This document shows positions 34,076-43,552 of a stretch of 64,000 nucleotides of DNA, in pieces; the stretch's first letter is position 1, and each line of letters starts with the position of its first letter. The stretch is from Pseudorhodoferax sp. Leaf274 (GTDB taxonomy: Bacteria > Pseudomonadota > Gammaproteobacteria > Burkholderiales > Burkholderiaceae_C). The stretch lies in contig NZ_LMNA01000008.1 in NCBI RefSeq assembly GCF_001422445.1, positions 96,560 to 160,559 on the forward strand. The letters run 5' to 3'. Both the position numbers and the translations under genes were made by a program. The notes below the pieces were generated by a model, which worked only from the letters and a program-made list of their open reading frames with translations, was not told where the DNA came from and made no database searches.

Positions 34076-35326
34076 ATGCACATTGCCATCATCGGTGCCG
34101 GCGTCGTCGGCATCACCACGGCCTACGAGCTGGCCGCGGACGGCCACCAGGTCACGGTCTTCGAACGCCACGCCGCGGCCGCGGCCGAAACCAGCTTCGC
34201 CAACGCCGGCGTGGTGGCGCCCGGGTACGTGACACCCTGGGCGGCGCCCGGCATGCCCGGCAAGGTGGCGCGCTACCTGCTCAAGCGCCATGCGCCGATC
34301 AAACTGGGATGGCCAATGGCCATGCGCGACCTTGCCTGGATGGCGCGCTGGCTCCGCGCCTGCAAGCTCGAAACCTACCTGGCGAACCGCGCCCGCCTGC
34401 AACGGCTGGCGTTCTACAGCCGCGACCGGCTGCACGCCCTGACGCAGGACCTGCACCTGGCCTACGACCGCAGCGACGGCTACATGGTGCTGCTGCGCTC
34501 CGAACAGGACGCCCGCCTGGTCGAACCTGGCCTGCAGGTGCTGCAGGACGCCGGTGTGCGCTTCGCGCGGCTGGATGCGGCGGCGGCGCGCCAGGTCGAG
34601 CCCGCACTGAATCCGGACGTCGACTTCCACGGCGCGATCCAGCTGCCCGATGACGAAGTCGGCAACTGCCGGCAGTTCTGCATGCTGCTGAAGGCCGAGG
34701 CGCAGCGTTTGGGCGTCGATTTCCAGTTCGGCACCGCCATTGCCCGCGTCGAGGCCGGGCCACCCGTGACGCTGCGTCTGGCGGACGGTTCGGCGCGCAG
34801 CTTCGATGCGCTGGTCTGCTGCGCCGGCCTCGGCTCCGCGCAGTTGCTGCGGCCGCTGGGCCTGCGCCTGCCACTGGCCGCGGTGTATGGCTACTCGATC
34901 ACGGCCGCCATCCGCGAGCCACTCAACGCACCGCGCAGCGCGGTGATGGACGAGCGTTACAAAGTGGCCATCTCGCGGCTCGGCCAGCGCGTGCGTGTGG
35001 CCGGCAGCGCCGAGATCGGCGGCGCGCCGGACCGGCACCGGGAAGCCTCGGTCCAGACCCTCTACAAGGTGCTGCACGACTGGTTCCCGGGAGCCGCCAG
35101 GATGCAGGCTGGCGTACAGGTCTGGAAAGGCGCCCGGCCGATGTTGCCGGACGGCCCGCCGGTGCTGGGCGCCAGCGGCATTCCAGGCGTGTGGCTGAAC
35201 CTGGGCCACGGCTCCAGCGGCTGGGCGCTGAGCTGCGGCAGTGCGCGCGTTCTGGCCGACCAGATCGCGGGCCGCACACCCGCCGTCGACACCGAAGGCC
35301 TGGGCATCGGGCGCCTGCGCCGCTGA
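34076..35326 (+). CDS. dadA: D-amino acid dehydrogenase (FAD-dependent)
   Basis: A 416-residue DAO-fold flavoprotein that oxidises D-amino acids to 2-oxo acids at the inner membrane, passing electrons to the respiratory chain. The FAD site is IAIIGAGVVGITTAYELA at the very N-terminus, followed by an ETSFANAG motif. The C-terminal FAD region reads KGARPMLPDGPPVLG and LNLGHGSSGWALS. These match DadA. The start is the ATG directly before the GxGxxG strand. It is divergent from rpsB and stands without an alanine racemase (dadX) neighbour. Confidence 0.9.
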   Translation: MHIAIIGAGVVGITTAYELAADGHQVTVFERHAAAAAETSFANAGVVAPGYVTPWAAPGMPGKVARYLLKRHAPIKLGWPMAMRDLAWMARWLRACKLETYLANRARLQRLAFYSRDRLHALTQDLHLAYDRSDGYMVLLRSEQDARLVEPGLQVLQDAGVRFARLDAAAARQVEPALNPDVDFHGAIQLPDDEVGNCRQFCMLLKAEAQRLGVDFQFGTAIARVEAGPPVTLRLADGSARSFDALVCCAGLGSAQLLRPLGLRLPLAAVYGYSITAAIREPLNAPRSAVMDERYKVAISRLGQRVRVAGSAEIGGAPDRHREASVQTLYKVLHDWFPGAARMQAGVQVWKGARPMLPDGPPVLGASGIPGVWLNLGHGSSGWALSCGSARVLADQIAGRTPAVDTEGLGIGRLRR

Positions 35327-35357
35327 CGACGCAGCTGACCGCGCGGCGCGCCGCACA

Positions 35358-36800
35358 ATGCGCGGCATGCGCCCCATCACGTTCGACCGCGCCTGGCCCC
35401 TGCATGGCAGCAGTGCCACCCGGCAACTCGAGGCCCGCGCGACCGCGGCAGCCGGACCACACGTGCTGATGCAGCGCGCCGGCTTGGCGGTGGCCAGGCT
35501 GGCGCAGGCAGTGGCGCCCCATGCACGCCAGGTCTGGATCGCCTGCGGCCCCGGCAACAACGGTGGCGACGGGCTGGAGGCCGCCATGCACCTGCAGCGC
35601 TGGGGCAAGCAGCCATGCGTGCAATGGTTTGGCGACGAACGCCGGCTCGCGCCCGATGCCGCGGCATCCCTGCAACGCGCACGCGCTGCCGGTGTGCCGT
35701 TCACCCACGCCACGCCAGAGCTGCAACCGGACGACCTCGCCATCGACGCACTGCTGGGCCTGGGCAGCACGCGGCCGGCCACGGGCGATATGGCCGCCTG
35801 CGTCGCCGCGCTCAATGCCAGCGCCGCGCCAGTGCTGGCCATCGACCTGCCGACCGGCCTGGCCGCAGACACCGGCCAGGCGACCGGGCCCGCGGTGCGG
35901 GCACGGTACACCTTGAGCCTGCTGACGCTCAAGCCCGGGCTGTTCACCGGCACGGGCCGTGACCTGGCGGGCCAGGTCTGGTTCGATGCATTGCAGGACG
36001 GCGACACCGCTCCAGCCGATGCGGTGCTGGCCGGACCACCGCCCATGCGGTTGCGCGCGCACGCCAGCCACAAGGGCAGCTACGGCGATGTGGCCGTGCT
36101 CGGCGGTGCGCCCGGCATGCGCGGCGCCGCCGTGCTGGCCGGCTCGGCCGCACTGCATGCGGGCGCGGGACGCGTCTACATCGCGGCGCTGGACGCCTCC
36201 GCGTCCGACCTGGCCACCGATGCCCCGGAACTCATGTGGCGCGCCCCTGCGGACCTGCCGCTGGCCCGGCTGGCCATTGCCTGCGGCTGTGGCGGCGGGC
36301 CGCAGGTGGCGGCCTGGCTGCCGCAGGTGCTGGCCGAGGCGGCGCAGCTGGTGCTCGACGCGGACGCCCTCAACGCGGTGGCCGCGGACATCCATCTGCA
36401 GGACCTGCTGCGCCAGCGCCGGCAGCCCACGGTGCTGACGCCGCACCCGCTCGAAGCCGCACGGCTTTTGGAAAGCAACACCGCCGCTGTGCAGGCCGAC
36501 CGACTGGCGGCCGCACAGGCGCTGGCCGAGCGCTTCGGCGTCGTGGCGGTGCTCAAGGGTTCTGGCACGGTGGTCACCGCGCCGGGCCGCACGCCGGCCA
36601 TCAATCCGACGGGCAACGCACGGCTTGCCACCGCAGGGACGGGCGACGTGCTCGCAGGCTTCGTGGCCGCGCGGCTGGCTGCAGGCGCCCCCGCGTGGGA
36701 GGCCGCCTGCCACGCCGTGTTCCAGCATGGCGCGCTGGCCGATGCCTGGCCCGCTGACCAGGCCCTCACGGCATCGGCGCTGGCCCGCGCTGCGGCCTGA
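35358..36800 (+). CDS. nnr: Bifunctional NAD(P)H-hydrate epimerase / ADP-dependent dehydratase
   Basis: A 480-residue repair enzyme that restores damaged NAD(P)H hydrates. The N-terminal YjeF epimerase domain (about 5-225) shows GPGNNGGDGLEAAMHL and IDLPTGL. The C-terminal YjeF/ADP-dependent dehydratase domain (about 230-478) shows HKGSYGDVAVLGG, LTPHPLEAARL, VLKGSGTVV and ATAGTGDVLAGFVAA. Two ATG codons three residues apart (35358, 35367) are possible, and neither has a clear Shine-Dalgarno. The gene is convergent with the next one, three bases apart. Confidence 0.95.
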   Translation: MRGMRPITFDRAWPLHGSSATRQLEARATAAAGPHVLMQRAGLAVARLAQAVAPHARQVWIACGPGNNGGDGLEAAMHLQRWGKQPCVQWFGDERRLAPDAAASLQRARAAGVPFTHATPELQPDDLAIDALLGLGSTRPATGDMAACVAALNASAAPVLAIDLPTGLAADTGQATGPAVRARYTLSLLTLKPGLFTGTGRDLAGQVWFDALQDGDTAPADAVLAGPPPMRLRAHASHKGSYGDVAVLGGAPGMRGAAVLAGSAALHAGAGRVYIAALDASASDLATDAPELMWRAPADLPLARLAIACGCGGGPQVAAWLPQVLAEAAQLVLDADALNAVAADIHLQDLLRQRRQPTVLTPHPLEAARLLESNTAAVQADRLAAAQALAERFGVVAVLKGSGTVVTAPGRTPAINPTGNARLATAGTGDVLAGFVAARLAAGAPAWEAACHAVFQHGALADAWPADQALTASALARAAA

Positions 36801-36803
36801 GTT

Positions 36804-37559
36804 TCAGCCGCGGCCGGCGAACGGCATCTTGGTCGCCATGACGGTGTGGAACATCACGTTGGCCTCCAGCGGCAGGTTGGCCATGTAGAGCACCGACTGG
36901 CCGACGATGTTGACGTCCATCAGTGGCTCCACCGCGATCTCGCCATTGGCCTGCGGTACGCCCTTGGCCATGCGCATGGCCATCTCGGTCCCGGCATTGC
37001 CCACGTCCACCTGGCCGACCGCGATGTCGTACTTGCGCCCGTCCAGCGAAGCCGCCTTGGTCATGCCTTTGACGGCATGCTTGGTGGAGGTGTAGGCAAT
37101 CGAGTTCGGCCGCGGCGTGGTGGCCGAGATCGAGCCGTTGTTGATGATGCGGCCGCCCCGCGGCGTCTGCGACTTCATGACGCGGAACGCCTGCTGGATG
37201 CACAGGAACATGCCGGTGAGGTTGATGTCGACCACGTTCTGCCACTGCTCCAGCGTCAGGTCTTCCAATGGAACGCCCGGCGCGTTGACGCCTGCGTTGT
37301 TGAACAGCAGGTCCACCCGGCCATGGGCTTTCACCGCGGCGTCGAACAGCGCACCCACCGAAGCCGCGTCGGCCACATTGGTCGGAACGACCAGGGCACC
37401 GGTGCCCACGGCCGCCTTGACCTCTTCCAGTGGCTCAGGCCGGCGCCCGGCCAGCACCACGCGCCAGCCGCCACCGGCCAACGCCAGCGCCGCCGCCTTG
37501 CCGATGCCCGTGCCCGCACCGGTCACGATTGCCACTTTTTCATTCGATTGCATTGCCAT
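36804..37559 (-). CDS. Short-chain dehydrogenase/reductase
   Basis: A 251-residue Rossmann-fold oxidoreductase. The cofactor motif is TGAGTGIG near residue 14, the NNAG motif lies near 89, and the catalytic Ser-Tyr-Lys is in [20 protein letters not shown]. The sequence resembles 3-oxoacyl-ACP reductase-like SDRs, but the substrate is not determined. Either of two ATG codons (37559, 37553) may start it. It lies 38 bases after rnr and may be transcribed with it. Confidence 0.88.
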   Translation of the reverse strand: MAMQSNEKVAIVTGAGTGIGKAAALALAGGGWRVVLAGRRPEPLEEVKAAVGTGALVVPTNVADAASVGALFDAAVKAHGRVDLLFNNAGVNAPGVPLEDLTLEQWQNVVDINLTGMFLCIQQAFRVMKSQTPRGGRIINNGSISATTPRPNSIAYTSTKHAVKGMTKAASLDGRKYDIAVGQVDVGNAGTEMAMRMAKGVPQANGEIAVEPLMDVNIVGQSVLYMANLPLEANVMFHTVMATKMPFAGRG

Positions 37560-37597
37560 CTCCTAGTTTTGCGTTCGTCGTACAGGACACGCCGGGT

Positions 37598-39805
37598 TCA
37601 GCGCCGGCTGCGTCCCTTGTTCTTTGCTGCGGCCTTCTTGCCAGCGGCCTTGAGTGTCTGGGCCAACCCCGAGCTCCTGTCCTCGCGCCGTTGCTGGCCT
37701 TCCTTGCGGCCCGCTTCGCGGCCTTCGCGCGGTGCACCCTTGTCTCGCGGGCCGCGTACGGCGAGATCCTCGCCTTCGCGGATCAGCCGGAAGTCGATCT
37801 TGCGGCCGTCCAGGTCCACCCGGCTGACCTGCACCTGGACCCGCGTGCCCACGGCATAGCGGATGCCGGTGCGCTCGCCGCGCAGCTCCTGGCGGGCCTC
37901 GTCGAACTTGAAGTACTCGCCGCCCAGCTCGGTGATGTGGACCAGTCCCTCCACATACATTGCATCCAGCGTGACGAAGATGCCGAAGCTCGTGGCCGCC
38001 GTGACCACGCCGCTGTACTCCTCGCCGAGGTGCTCGCGCATGTACTTGCATTTGAGCCAGGCCTCGACATCGCGGCTGGCCTCGTCGGCACGCCGCTCGT
38101 TGGCGCTGCAGTGCAGGCCCGCCGCCTCCCAGGCCTGCACTTCGGCGCTGACCTTGCGCGGACGCACGTCGGGCTCGGCCACCTTGTCGCCCAGGCGCGC
38201 GGCCTGGTTCTTCTGCAGGCGCTTGGCCAGCTTGGCATGGGCCTCGCCGGGCGTCGGCAGGGCCGGCAGCTGGTAGCGGCTGCGCGTGAGGATGGACTTG
38301 ATCACGCGGTGGACCAGCAAGTCCGGATAGCGCCGGATCGGGCTCGTGAAGTGCGTGTAGGCCTCGTAGGCCAGCCCGAAGTGGCCGCTGTTGGTGGGCG
38401 TGTAGATGGCCTGCTGCATGGAGCGCAGCAGCATGGTGTGGATCTGCTGCGCGTCCGGCCGGTCCTTGGTGGCCTCGGCGATGGCCTGGAACTCCGATGG
38501 CTTGGGATCGTCGCTGACCGTCTGCGCGACGCCGACGGCCTTGAGGTAGTTGCGCAGCGTTTCCTTCTTCTCGGGCGTGGGGCCTTCGTGCACGCGGTAC
38601 AGGCCCGGGCGCTTGTTCTGCGCGATGAAGTCGGCGCTGCAGACGTTGGCGGCCAGCATGGCCTCCTCGATCAGGCGGTGCGCGTCGTTGCGCGTGCGCG
38701 GCACGATGCGCTCGATGCGGCCGTTCTCGTCGCAGACGATCTGCGTCTCCACGGTATCGAAGTCGACGGCACCGCGTTTGCCGCGCGCGCCCAGCAAGGC
38801 ACGGTAGACATCGTGCAGGTGCTCCAGCTGCGGCACCAGCGCGCGCCGGCGCACTGCCTCGGGGCCGCGCGTGTTGGCCAGGATGGCGGCCACCTCGGTG
38901 TAGGTGAAACGGGCGTGGCTGAACATCACGGCCGGGTAGAACTGGTACGCGTGCACCTCGCCCTTGGAGTTGACGAGCATGTCGCAGACCATGCACAGCC
39001 GCTCGACCTCGGGGTTCAGCGAACACAGGCCGTTGGACAACTTCTCGGGCAGCATGGGGATCACGCGGCGCGGGAAGTACACGCTGGTGGCGCGCTCGTA
39101 GGCATCGACGTCGATGGCCGAGCCGGTTTCCACGTAATGGCTCACATCGGCAATCGCGACCAGCAGGCGCCAGCCCTTGCTGCGGCCCACCTTGGTGGGC
39201 TCGCAGTAGACAGCGTCGTCGAAGTCGCGCGCATCCTCACCATCGATGGTCACCAGCGGCACATCGGTCAGGTCGACGCGCTGGCGCTTGTCCTGCGGCC
39301 GCACCTTGTCGGGCAGCGTGCGCGCCAGCGCGATGCAGGCGTCCGAGAACACGTGCGGCACGTCGTACTTGCGCACCGCGATCTCGATCTCCATGCCGGG
39401 GTCGTCGACCTCGCCCAGCACCTCCTTGACGCGGCCGACCGGCTGGCCGTACAGCGCCGGCGGCTCGGTCAGCTCGACCACGACGACCTGGCCCGGCTTG
39501 GCCGTGCCGGTCGCGCCCTTGGGGATCAGGATGTCCTGGCCGTAGCGTTTGTCTTCAGGCGCCACGAGCCAGACGCCGCTCTCCTGCAGCAGGCGGCCGA
39601 TGATGGGCTGCGGCGGCCGCTCCACGATCTCGACGACGCGCCCCTCGGGCCGCCCCTTGCGGTCGTAGCGCACAACGCGTGCCTTGACACGGTCCTTGTG
39701 CAGCACCGCGCGCATTTCGTTCGAAGGCAGGTAGATGTCCGATTGGCCATCGTCGCGCTGCACGAAACCGTGGCCGTCGCGGTGTCCCTGGACCGTGCCC
39801 TCCAC
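37598..39805 (-). CDS. rnr: Ribonuclease R
   Basis: A processive 3'-5' exoribonuclease of the RNase II family, about 735 residues from the GTG chosen here. Order: cold-shock domains (about 1-190), the RNB catalytic domain with TIDGEDARDFDDAVYC and the SNGLCSLNP and TSPIRRYPDL motifs, an S1 domain (SGVVTAATSFGIFVTLD) and a basic Lys/Arg-rich tail. The start is uncertain: no ATG or TTG occurs in frame near the conserved GTVQGHRDGHGFV. The nearest candidates are this GTG and one at 39898 that would fall inside the tRNA-Leu gene on the other strand. The catalytic Asp residues are intact, so the protein should be active. Confidence 0.93.
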   Translation of the reverse strand: MEGTVQGHRDGHGFVQRDDGQSDIYLPSNEMRAVLHKDRVKARVVRYDRKGRPEGRVVEIVERPPQPIIGRLLQESGVWLVAPEDKRYGQDILIPKGATGTAKPGQVVVVELTEPPALYGQPVGRVKEVLGEVDDPGMEIEIAVRKYDVPHVFSDACIALARTLPDKVRPQDKRQRVDLTDVPLVTIDGEDARDFDDAVYCEPTKVGRSKGWRLLVAIADVSHYVETGSAIDVDAYERATSVYFPRRVIPMLPEKLSNGLCSLNPEVERLCMVCDMLVNSKGEVHAYQFYPAVMFSHARFTYTEVAAILANTRGPEAVRRRALVPQLEHLHDVYRALLGARGKRGAVDFDTVETQIVCDENGRIERIVPRTRNDAHRLIEEAMLAANVCSADFIAQNKRPGLYRVHEGPTPEKKETLRNYLKAVGVAQTVSDDPKPSEFQAIAEATKDRPDAQQIHTMLLRSMQQAIYTPTNSGHFGLAYEAYTHFTSPIRRYPDLLVHRVIKSILTRSRYQLPALPTPGEAHAKLAKRLQKNQAARLGDKVAEPDVRPRKVSAEVQAWEAAGLHCSANERRADEASRDVEAWLKCKYMREHLGEEYSGVVTAATSFGIFVTLDAMYVEGLVHITELGGEYFKFDEARQELRGERTGIRYAVGTRVQVQVSRVDLDGRKIDFRLIREGEDLAVRGPRDKGAPREGREAGRKEGQQRREDRSSGLAQTLKAAGKKAAAKNKGRSRR

Positions 39806-39822
39806 TTCTTCGAGAAGGCTGG

Positions 39823-39852
39823 TTGTGTAGTTTGAATTTTTGATGATATGAT
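39823..39852 (+). promoter_or_regulatory. Promoter of the first tRNA-Leu gene
   Basis: TTGTGT (39823-39828) and TATGAT (39847-39852) are separated by 18 bases, and the tRNA begins 19 bases after the -10. The element lies inside the region where the rnr start must be, so the two divergent promoters probably overlap. Confidence 0.55.
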
Positions 39853-39870
39853 CGCTTTCTTTCCTGAAAT

Positions 39871-39955
<85 letters not shown>

Positions 39956-39991
39956 ATCATCGATTGGAACACATCAGAAAGAACACAACGA

Positions 39992-40018
39992 AGCCGCTGA
40001 GTCATCAGCGGCTTTTTT
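39992..40018 (+). terminator. Terminator of tRNA-Leu copy 1
   Basis: A 9-base-pair perfect stem AGCCGCTGA / TCAGCGGCT with a GTCA loop, followed by TTTTTT. It is nearly the same as the terminator after copy 2. Confidence 0.9.
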
Positions 40019-40140
40019 GTTGCCTGCGCGACAGCAGTCGCGCATGCAGAACGGCACAAGACCATACCCTTGCGGGCTACGACCGTGCGATTTTGGCCAG
40101 CGCAGCAGCAAGGCATCGGAAATCGACGCAAAAATCTTGC

Positions 40141-40146
40141 TATAAT
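40141..40146 (+). promoter_or_regulatory. -10 element of tRNA-Leu copy 2
   Basis: A consensus TATAAT placed 18 bases before the second tRNA. The -35 region at 16-18 bases is weak. The 40019-40163 stretch between the first terminator and this tRNA shows no other feature. Confidence 0.6.
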
Positions 40147-40163
40147 CGAAGACTTCCTGAAAT

Positions 40164-40248
<85 letters not shown>

Positions 40249-40296
40249 GCCATCGATTGGCAAATCGATCGGTTCAGGTCAGAAAAAACGCAACAA

Positions 40297-40323
40297 AGCC
40301 GCTGAACCATCAGCGGCTTTTTT
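40297..40323 (+). terminator. Terminator of tRNA-Leu copy 2
   Basis: A 9-base-pair perfect stem AGCCGCTGA / TCAGCGGCT with an ACCA loop and a T6 run. It lies just past the end of rimO, which runs the other way. The reverse strand also has an A-rich flank (AAAAAACG), so it may act in both directions. Confidence 0.9.
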
Positions 40324-40333
40324 GTTGCTGCCA

Positions 40334-41713
40334 TCAAACCGGCACCGCCACGAGGTCGTGGCCCTGCGTGCCGACAACACGGGCACGCGTGAACTCACCC
40401 ACCTTGAGCGTCTTGCTGATCTTCTCGGGCGGCAACAGGTGCACCACACCATCGATCTCGGGCGCATCCGCATAGCTACGGCCCTTGCCGCCCTTGCGCC
40501 CCAGACCCAGCGCCGAATCCACCAGCACCTGCATGTTGGCGCCGATGCGCCGACGCAGTCGCGCGGCCGAGACCTCTTCGGCAACCGCCATGAAACGCGC
40601 ACGGCGCTCCTCACGCAGCTCCAATGGCAGCATCGGCGCGATGGTGTTGGCCGTCGCGCCCTCGACCGGGCTGTAGGCGAAGCAGCCGGCGCGGTCGATC
40701 TGCGCTTCGCGCATGAAGTCGAGCAGGTGCGCGAACTCCTCTTCGGTCTCGCCCGGGAAGCCGGCGATGAAGGTGCTGCGGATCACCAACTCGGGGCAGA
40801 TCTCGCGCCAGCGCTGGATCCGCTCCAGGTTTTTCTCGCCGCTGGCCGGGCGCTTCATGCGGCGCAGCACATCGGGGTGGCTGTGTTGCAGTGGCACATC
40901 CAGGTACGGCAGAACACGGCCGGAGGCCATCAACGGCAGGATGTCGTCGACGCTGGGATAGGGGTACACGTAGTGCAGCCGCACCCAGGCGCCATGCGGC
41001 TCGGCCAGCTCGCCCAGCGCCTGCACGAGCTCGAGCATGCGCGTCTTGACCGGCTTGCCGTCCCAGAAGCCGGTGCGGTACTTGAGGTCCACGCCGTAGG
41101 CCGAGGTGTCCTGGCTGATGACCAACAGTTCCTTGACGCCGCCCTCGAACAGCGCCCGCGCCTCCTTGAGCACGTCACCCACCGGCCGCGACACCAGGTC
41201 GCCGCGCATCGACGGGATGATGCAGAAGGTGCAGCGGTGGTTGCAGCCCTCGCTGATCTTGAGGTAGGCGTAGTGCTTGGGCGTGAGCTTGACACCTTGG
41301 GCCGGCACCAGGTCCACGAAGGGATCGTGCGGCTTGGGCAGGTTGGCGTGGACCGCGTCCATGACCTCCTGCGTGGCATGCGGCCCGGTCACCGCGAGCA
41401 CGCTCGGATGCATCTCCCGCACCATGTTGCCGCCGCCCTGCCCGGTCTTGGCGCCCAAGCAGCCAGTGACGATCACGCGCCCGTTGTCGGCCAATGCCTC
41501 GCCGATGGTGTCCAGGCTTTCCTTGACCGCATCGTCGATGAAGCCGCAGGTGTTGACGATCACCAGATCGGCACCTTCGAAGGTCTTGCTGGTCTGGTAG
41601 CCCTCGGCGCTCAGCTGCGTGAGGATGAGTTCGGAGTCCGTCAACGCCTTGGGGCATCCAAGGCTGACGAAGCCGATCTTCGGGGCTTTCGTGGGGGCTT
41701 CTGCAACTGTCAT
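40334..41713 (-). CDS. rimO: Ribosomal protein S12 methylthiotransferase
   Basis: A 459-residue radical-SAM methylthiotransferase that modifies Asp89 of S12. The N-terminal UPF0004 domain binds one cluster with Cys in [24 protein letters not shown] and GCLGAK. The radical SAM cluster motif is [18 protein letters not shown] (CxxxCxxC). A C-terminal TRAM domain starts near residue 390. The [10 protein letters not shown] sequence separates RimO from the tRNA enzyme MiaB. It ends opposite the tRNA-Leu terminator. Confidence 0.97.
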   Translation of the reverse strand: MTVAEAPTKAPKIGFVSLGCPKALTDSELILTQLSAEGYQTSKTFEGADLVIVNTCGFIDDAVKESLDTIGEALADNGRVIVTGCLGAKTGQGGGNMVREMHPSVLAVTGPHATQEVMDAVHANLPKPHDPFVDLVPAQGVKLTPKHYAYLKISEGCNHRCTFCIIPSMRGDLVSRPVGDVLKEARALFEGGVKELLVISQDTSAYGVDLKYRTGFWDGKPVKTRMLELVQALGELAEPHGAWVRLHYVYPYPSVDDILPLMASGRVLPYLDVPLQHSHPDVLRRMKRPASGEKNLERIQRWREICPELVIRSTFIAGFPGETEEEFAHLLDFMREAQIDRAGCFAYSPVEGATANTIAPMLPLELREERRARFMAVAEEVSAARLRRRIGANMQVLVDSALGLGRKGGKGRSYADAPEIDGVVHLLPPEKISKTLKVGEFTRARVVGTQGHDLVAVPV

Positions 41714-41747
41714 CGCGCTATTGTCGCCGCGATGGCGGCAACGGGCG

Positions 41748-42281
41748 TCAGCGCTTGACGACCAGCGATCCGAGCAACTGCTCGGTCTGCTTCTGCATCT
41801 GCTCCTGCAACTGCACGAAGACGTTCTTGGACTGCTCGACGTAGTTGCCCATCATGCCCTGCATCATGGGCGACTGCATGCTCAGGAACTGCGACCACAG
41901 CTCGGGCGACATGCCCTTGGATTGCTCGGTCATCTTGGCCTGCATGTCGACAAAGGCCTGCATGTTCTTCTCGAGGTAGGGCCCGATGAAGCTCTGCATG
42001 GTGTTGCCGTAGAAACGGATGATGTTGGCCAGCGCCTGTTCGGTGAACAAGGGAGCGCCGCCAGCCTCTTCCTCCAGGATGATCTGCAGCAGGATGGAAC
42101 GCGTCAGATCCTCGCCGGTCTTGGCATCGCGCACGACCAGGGGCTCGCTGCCCATGACCAGCTTCTTGACTTCCGACAGCGTGATGTAGGTTGACGTATT
42201 CGTGTCGTACAGGCGACGGTTCGGATACTTCTTGATCACACGCTGGGCCGGCTTCTCGGCGCTGGGCTTCTTGGTCTGCAC
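41748..42281 (-). CDS. phaR: Polyhydroxyalkanoate synthesis repressor PhaR
   Basis: A 177-residue regulator that binds both DNA and PHB granules and represses phasin genes and its own gene. The N-terminal DNA-binding domain reads [20 protein letters not shown] and the PHB-accumulation domain follows (about 70-110, [20 protein letters not shown]). The C-terminal part is rich in Gln and Met and likely helical. The start is GTG at 42281, with GAGGAA 6 bases upstream. A palindrome over the predicted transcription start fits autoregulation. Confidence 0.93.
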   Translation of the reverse strand: MQTKKPSAEKPAQRVIKKYPNRRLYDTNTSTYITLSEVKKLVMGSEPLVVRDAKTGEDLTRSILLQIILEEEAGGAPLFTEQALANIIRFYGNTMQSFIGPYLEKNMQAFVDMQAKMTEQSKGMSPELWSQFLSMQSPMMQGMMGNYVEQSKNVFVQLQEQMQKQTEQLLGSLVVKR

Positions 42282-42303
42282 TGCGTTCCTCGGGTTGGTG
42301 CTC

Positions 42304-42324
42304 GTTGCACTGCAACAGATTCTA
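42304..42324 (-). promoter_or_regulatory. Putative phaR promoter and operator
   Basis: On the minus strand TAGAAT (42319-42324) could be a -10. Immediately downstream, at the expected transcription start, lies the palindrome GTTGCA-G-TGCAAC (42304-42316), 23 bases before the GTG. PhaR proteins are known to bind TGC-rich dyads and to repress themselves. The rest of the 42282-42503 gap has no supported feature. Confidence 0.5.
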
Positions 42325-42503
42325 GAGAGGCACCCACAGCCAGCGCCCAAGGATAACCCTGACGGTACGCCAGGCTCGGCATGCATGCCGACAGCGGCTT
42401 GTCCGCCCACTCCTACAGAGCGCGCCAATGGATGTGCTTACGCTGCAAGGCGATGACTTCCTCCATCCCGCAGCACCCGCCCCCCAAGCAGTCCACGCCC
42501 ACT

Positions 42504-43400
42504 TCATGCATGGAACAGCTTGGCACGCGCGGCGCGTGTGATGGCGGCCACACTGGGATGGCTGATGCGCCGCTCCACAGAGATCGCGAAAAACTCCTCG
42601 ACCAGCTCTTCGGTCCTTCCCAACACGCCCACGCGGTATTGCGCCGCGATCTGCGCCTCCAGCACGGTCGGCCCCATGAACACGCCGCGACCCTCGCGGC
42701 CGAAAGCGTTGGTGAGCGCGGTGTCGTCGAACTCACCGACGATGCGTGGCCGCAACCGATGCCGCACCAGCCAGGGATCGAGCTGGCGGCGCACCGATGC
42801 CGTGGGGCCTTGCACCAGCATCGGCGCGTCGTCCAGGCACTGCGGAAAGCCCTCTGCCAGCCGCCCGCGCAGGCTGTCGGCGCAGAAAAAGCTCATCGGG
42901 CTGCGGCCCAGCAAATGGTTGAAGGCGCGCACACTGACCTTGGGCGACACGCGCTCGTCCGCGATCAACAGGTCCAGCCGGTGCAGCGCCAGTTGGGCCA
43001 ACAGGTCTTCGTACTTGCCCTCGTGGCAAATGAGGCGCACCGGCTCGTCGCCGTCCAGCGCCGGCTCCAGCAGCTGGTAGACGACCGACTTGGCCACCGC
43101 GTCGGCAACGCCGACGCGAAAGTCCAGCGTCCGCCGCTCGCCGCGCTTGTGCCGCACCGAGGTCTCCAGTTCGGCGCCCAGCGCGAAGATTTCTTCGGCG
43201 TAGTCCAGCGCAATGCGGCCCTGCTCGGTCAGCTCCAACCGGCGGCCGACCTTGCGGAACAGCTTGTGCCCGATCCATTCCTCGAACAGCTTGATCTGGC
43301 CAGACAAGGTCTGCGGCGTGGTGTGCAGTTGCTCGCCGGCGCGCATGACGCCGCCTGCCTTGGCCACCACCCAGAAATAGCGCAAATGCTTGAAGTTCAT
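42504..43400 (-). CDS. nhaR: LysR-family regulator, NhaR-like
   Basis: A 298-residue regulator. The winged-helix domain (about 1-62) starts MNFKHLRYFWVVAKAGG and carries TPQTLSGQIKLFEEWIG. The effector domain follows from about residue 90. The sequence resembles NhaR, which responds to sodium and controls nhaA in E. coli. No nhaA is visible here, so the target genes are unknown. The ATG was chosen over one 15 codons upstream because GGAGG lies 5 bases before it. It is divergent from the IscR-like gene across about 150 bases, where I see no clear promoter. Confidence 0.87.
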   Translation of the reverse strand: MNFKHLRYFWVVAKAGGVMRAGEQLHTTPQTLSGQIKLFEEWIGHKLFRKVGRRLELTEQGRIALDYAEEIFALGAELETSVRHKRGERRTLDFRVGVADAVAKSVVYQLLEPALDGDEPVRLICHEGKYEDLLAQLALHRLDLLIADERVSPKVSVRAFNHLLGRSPMSFFCADSLRGRLAEGFPQCLDDAPMLVQGPTASVRRQLDPWLVRHRLRPRIVGEFDDTALTNAFGREGRGVFMGPTVLEAQIAAQYRVGVLGRTEELVEEFFAISVERRISHPSVAAITRAARAKLFHA

Positions 43401-43552
43401 GGAACCTCCAGCCGAAAGCTGGGTCAACCGCTCAGAAGGTTCCATCGCTTTTCTCGAAGAGTTTTTGTCTCAAATACGAATATACGCGAAGTGTCCCAAC
43501 CTTTAGAGTTTCATCTTTCCGCCCATAGCCCGCTACAACAAGGAGCCCAGCC

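Noticed and set aside
42282..42503. A gene between phaR and nhaR
   Set aside because: Only short frames without ribosome-binding sites or motifs are present; the region is better explained as the phaR promoter and nhaR end.
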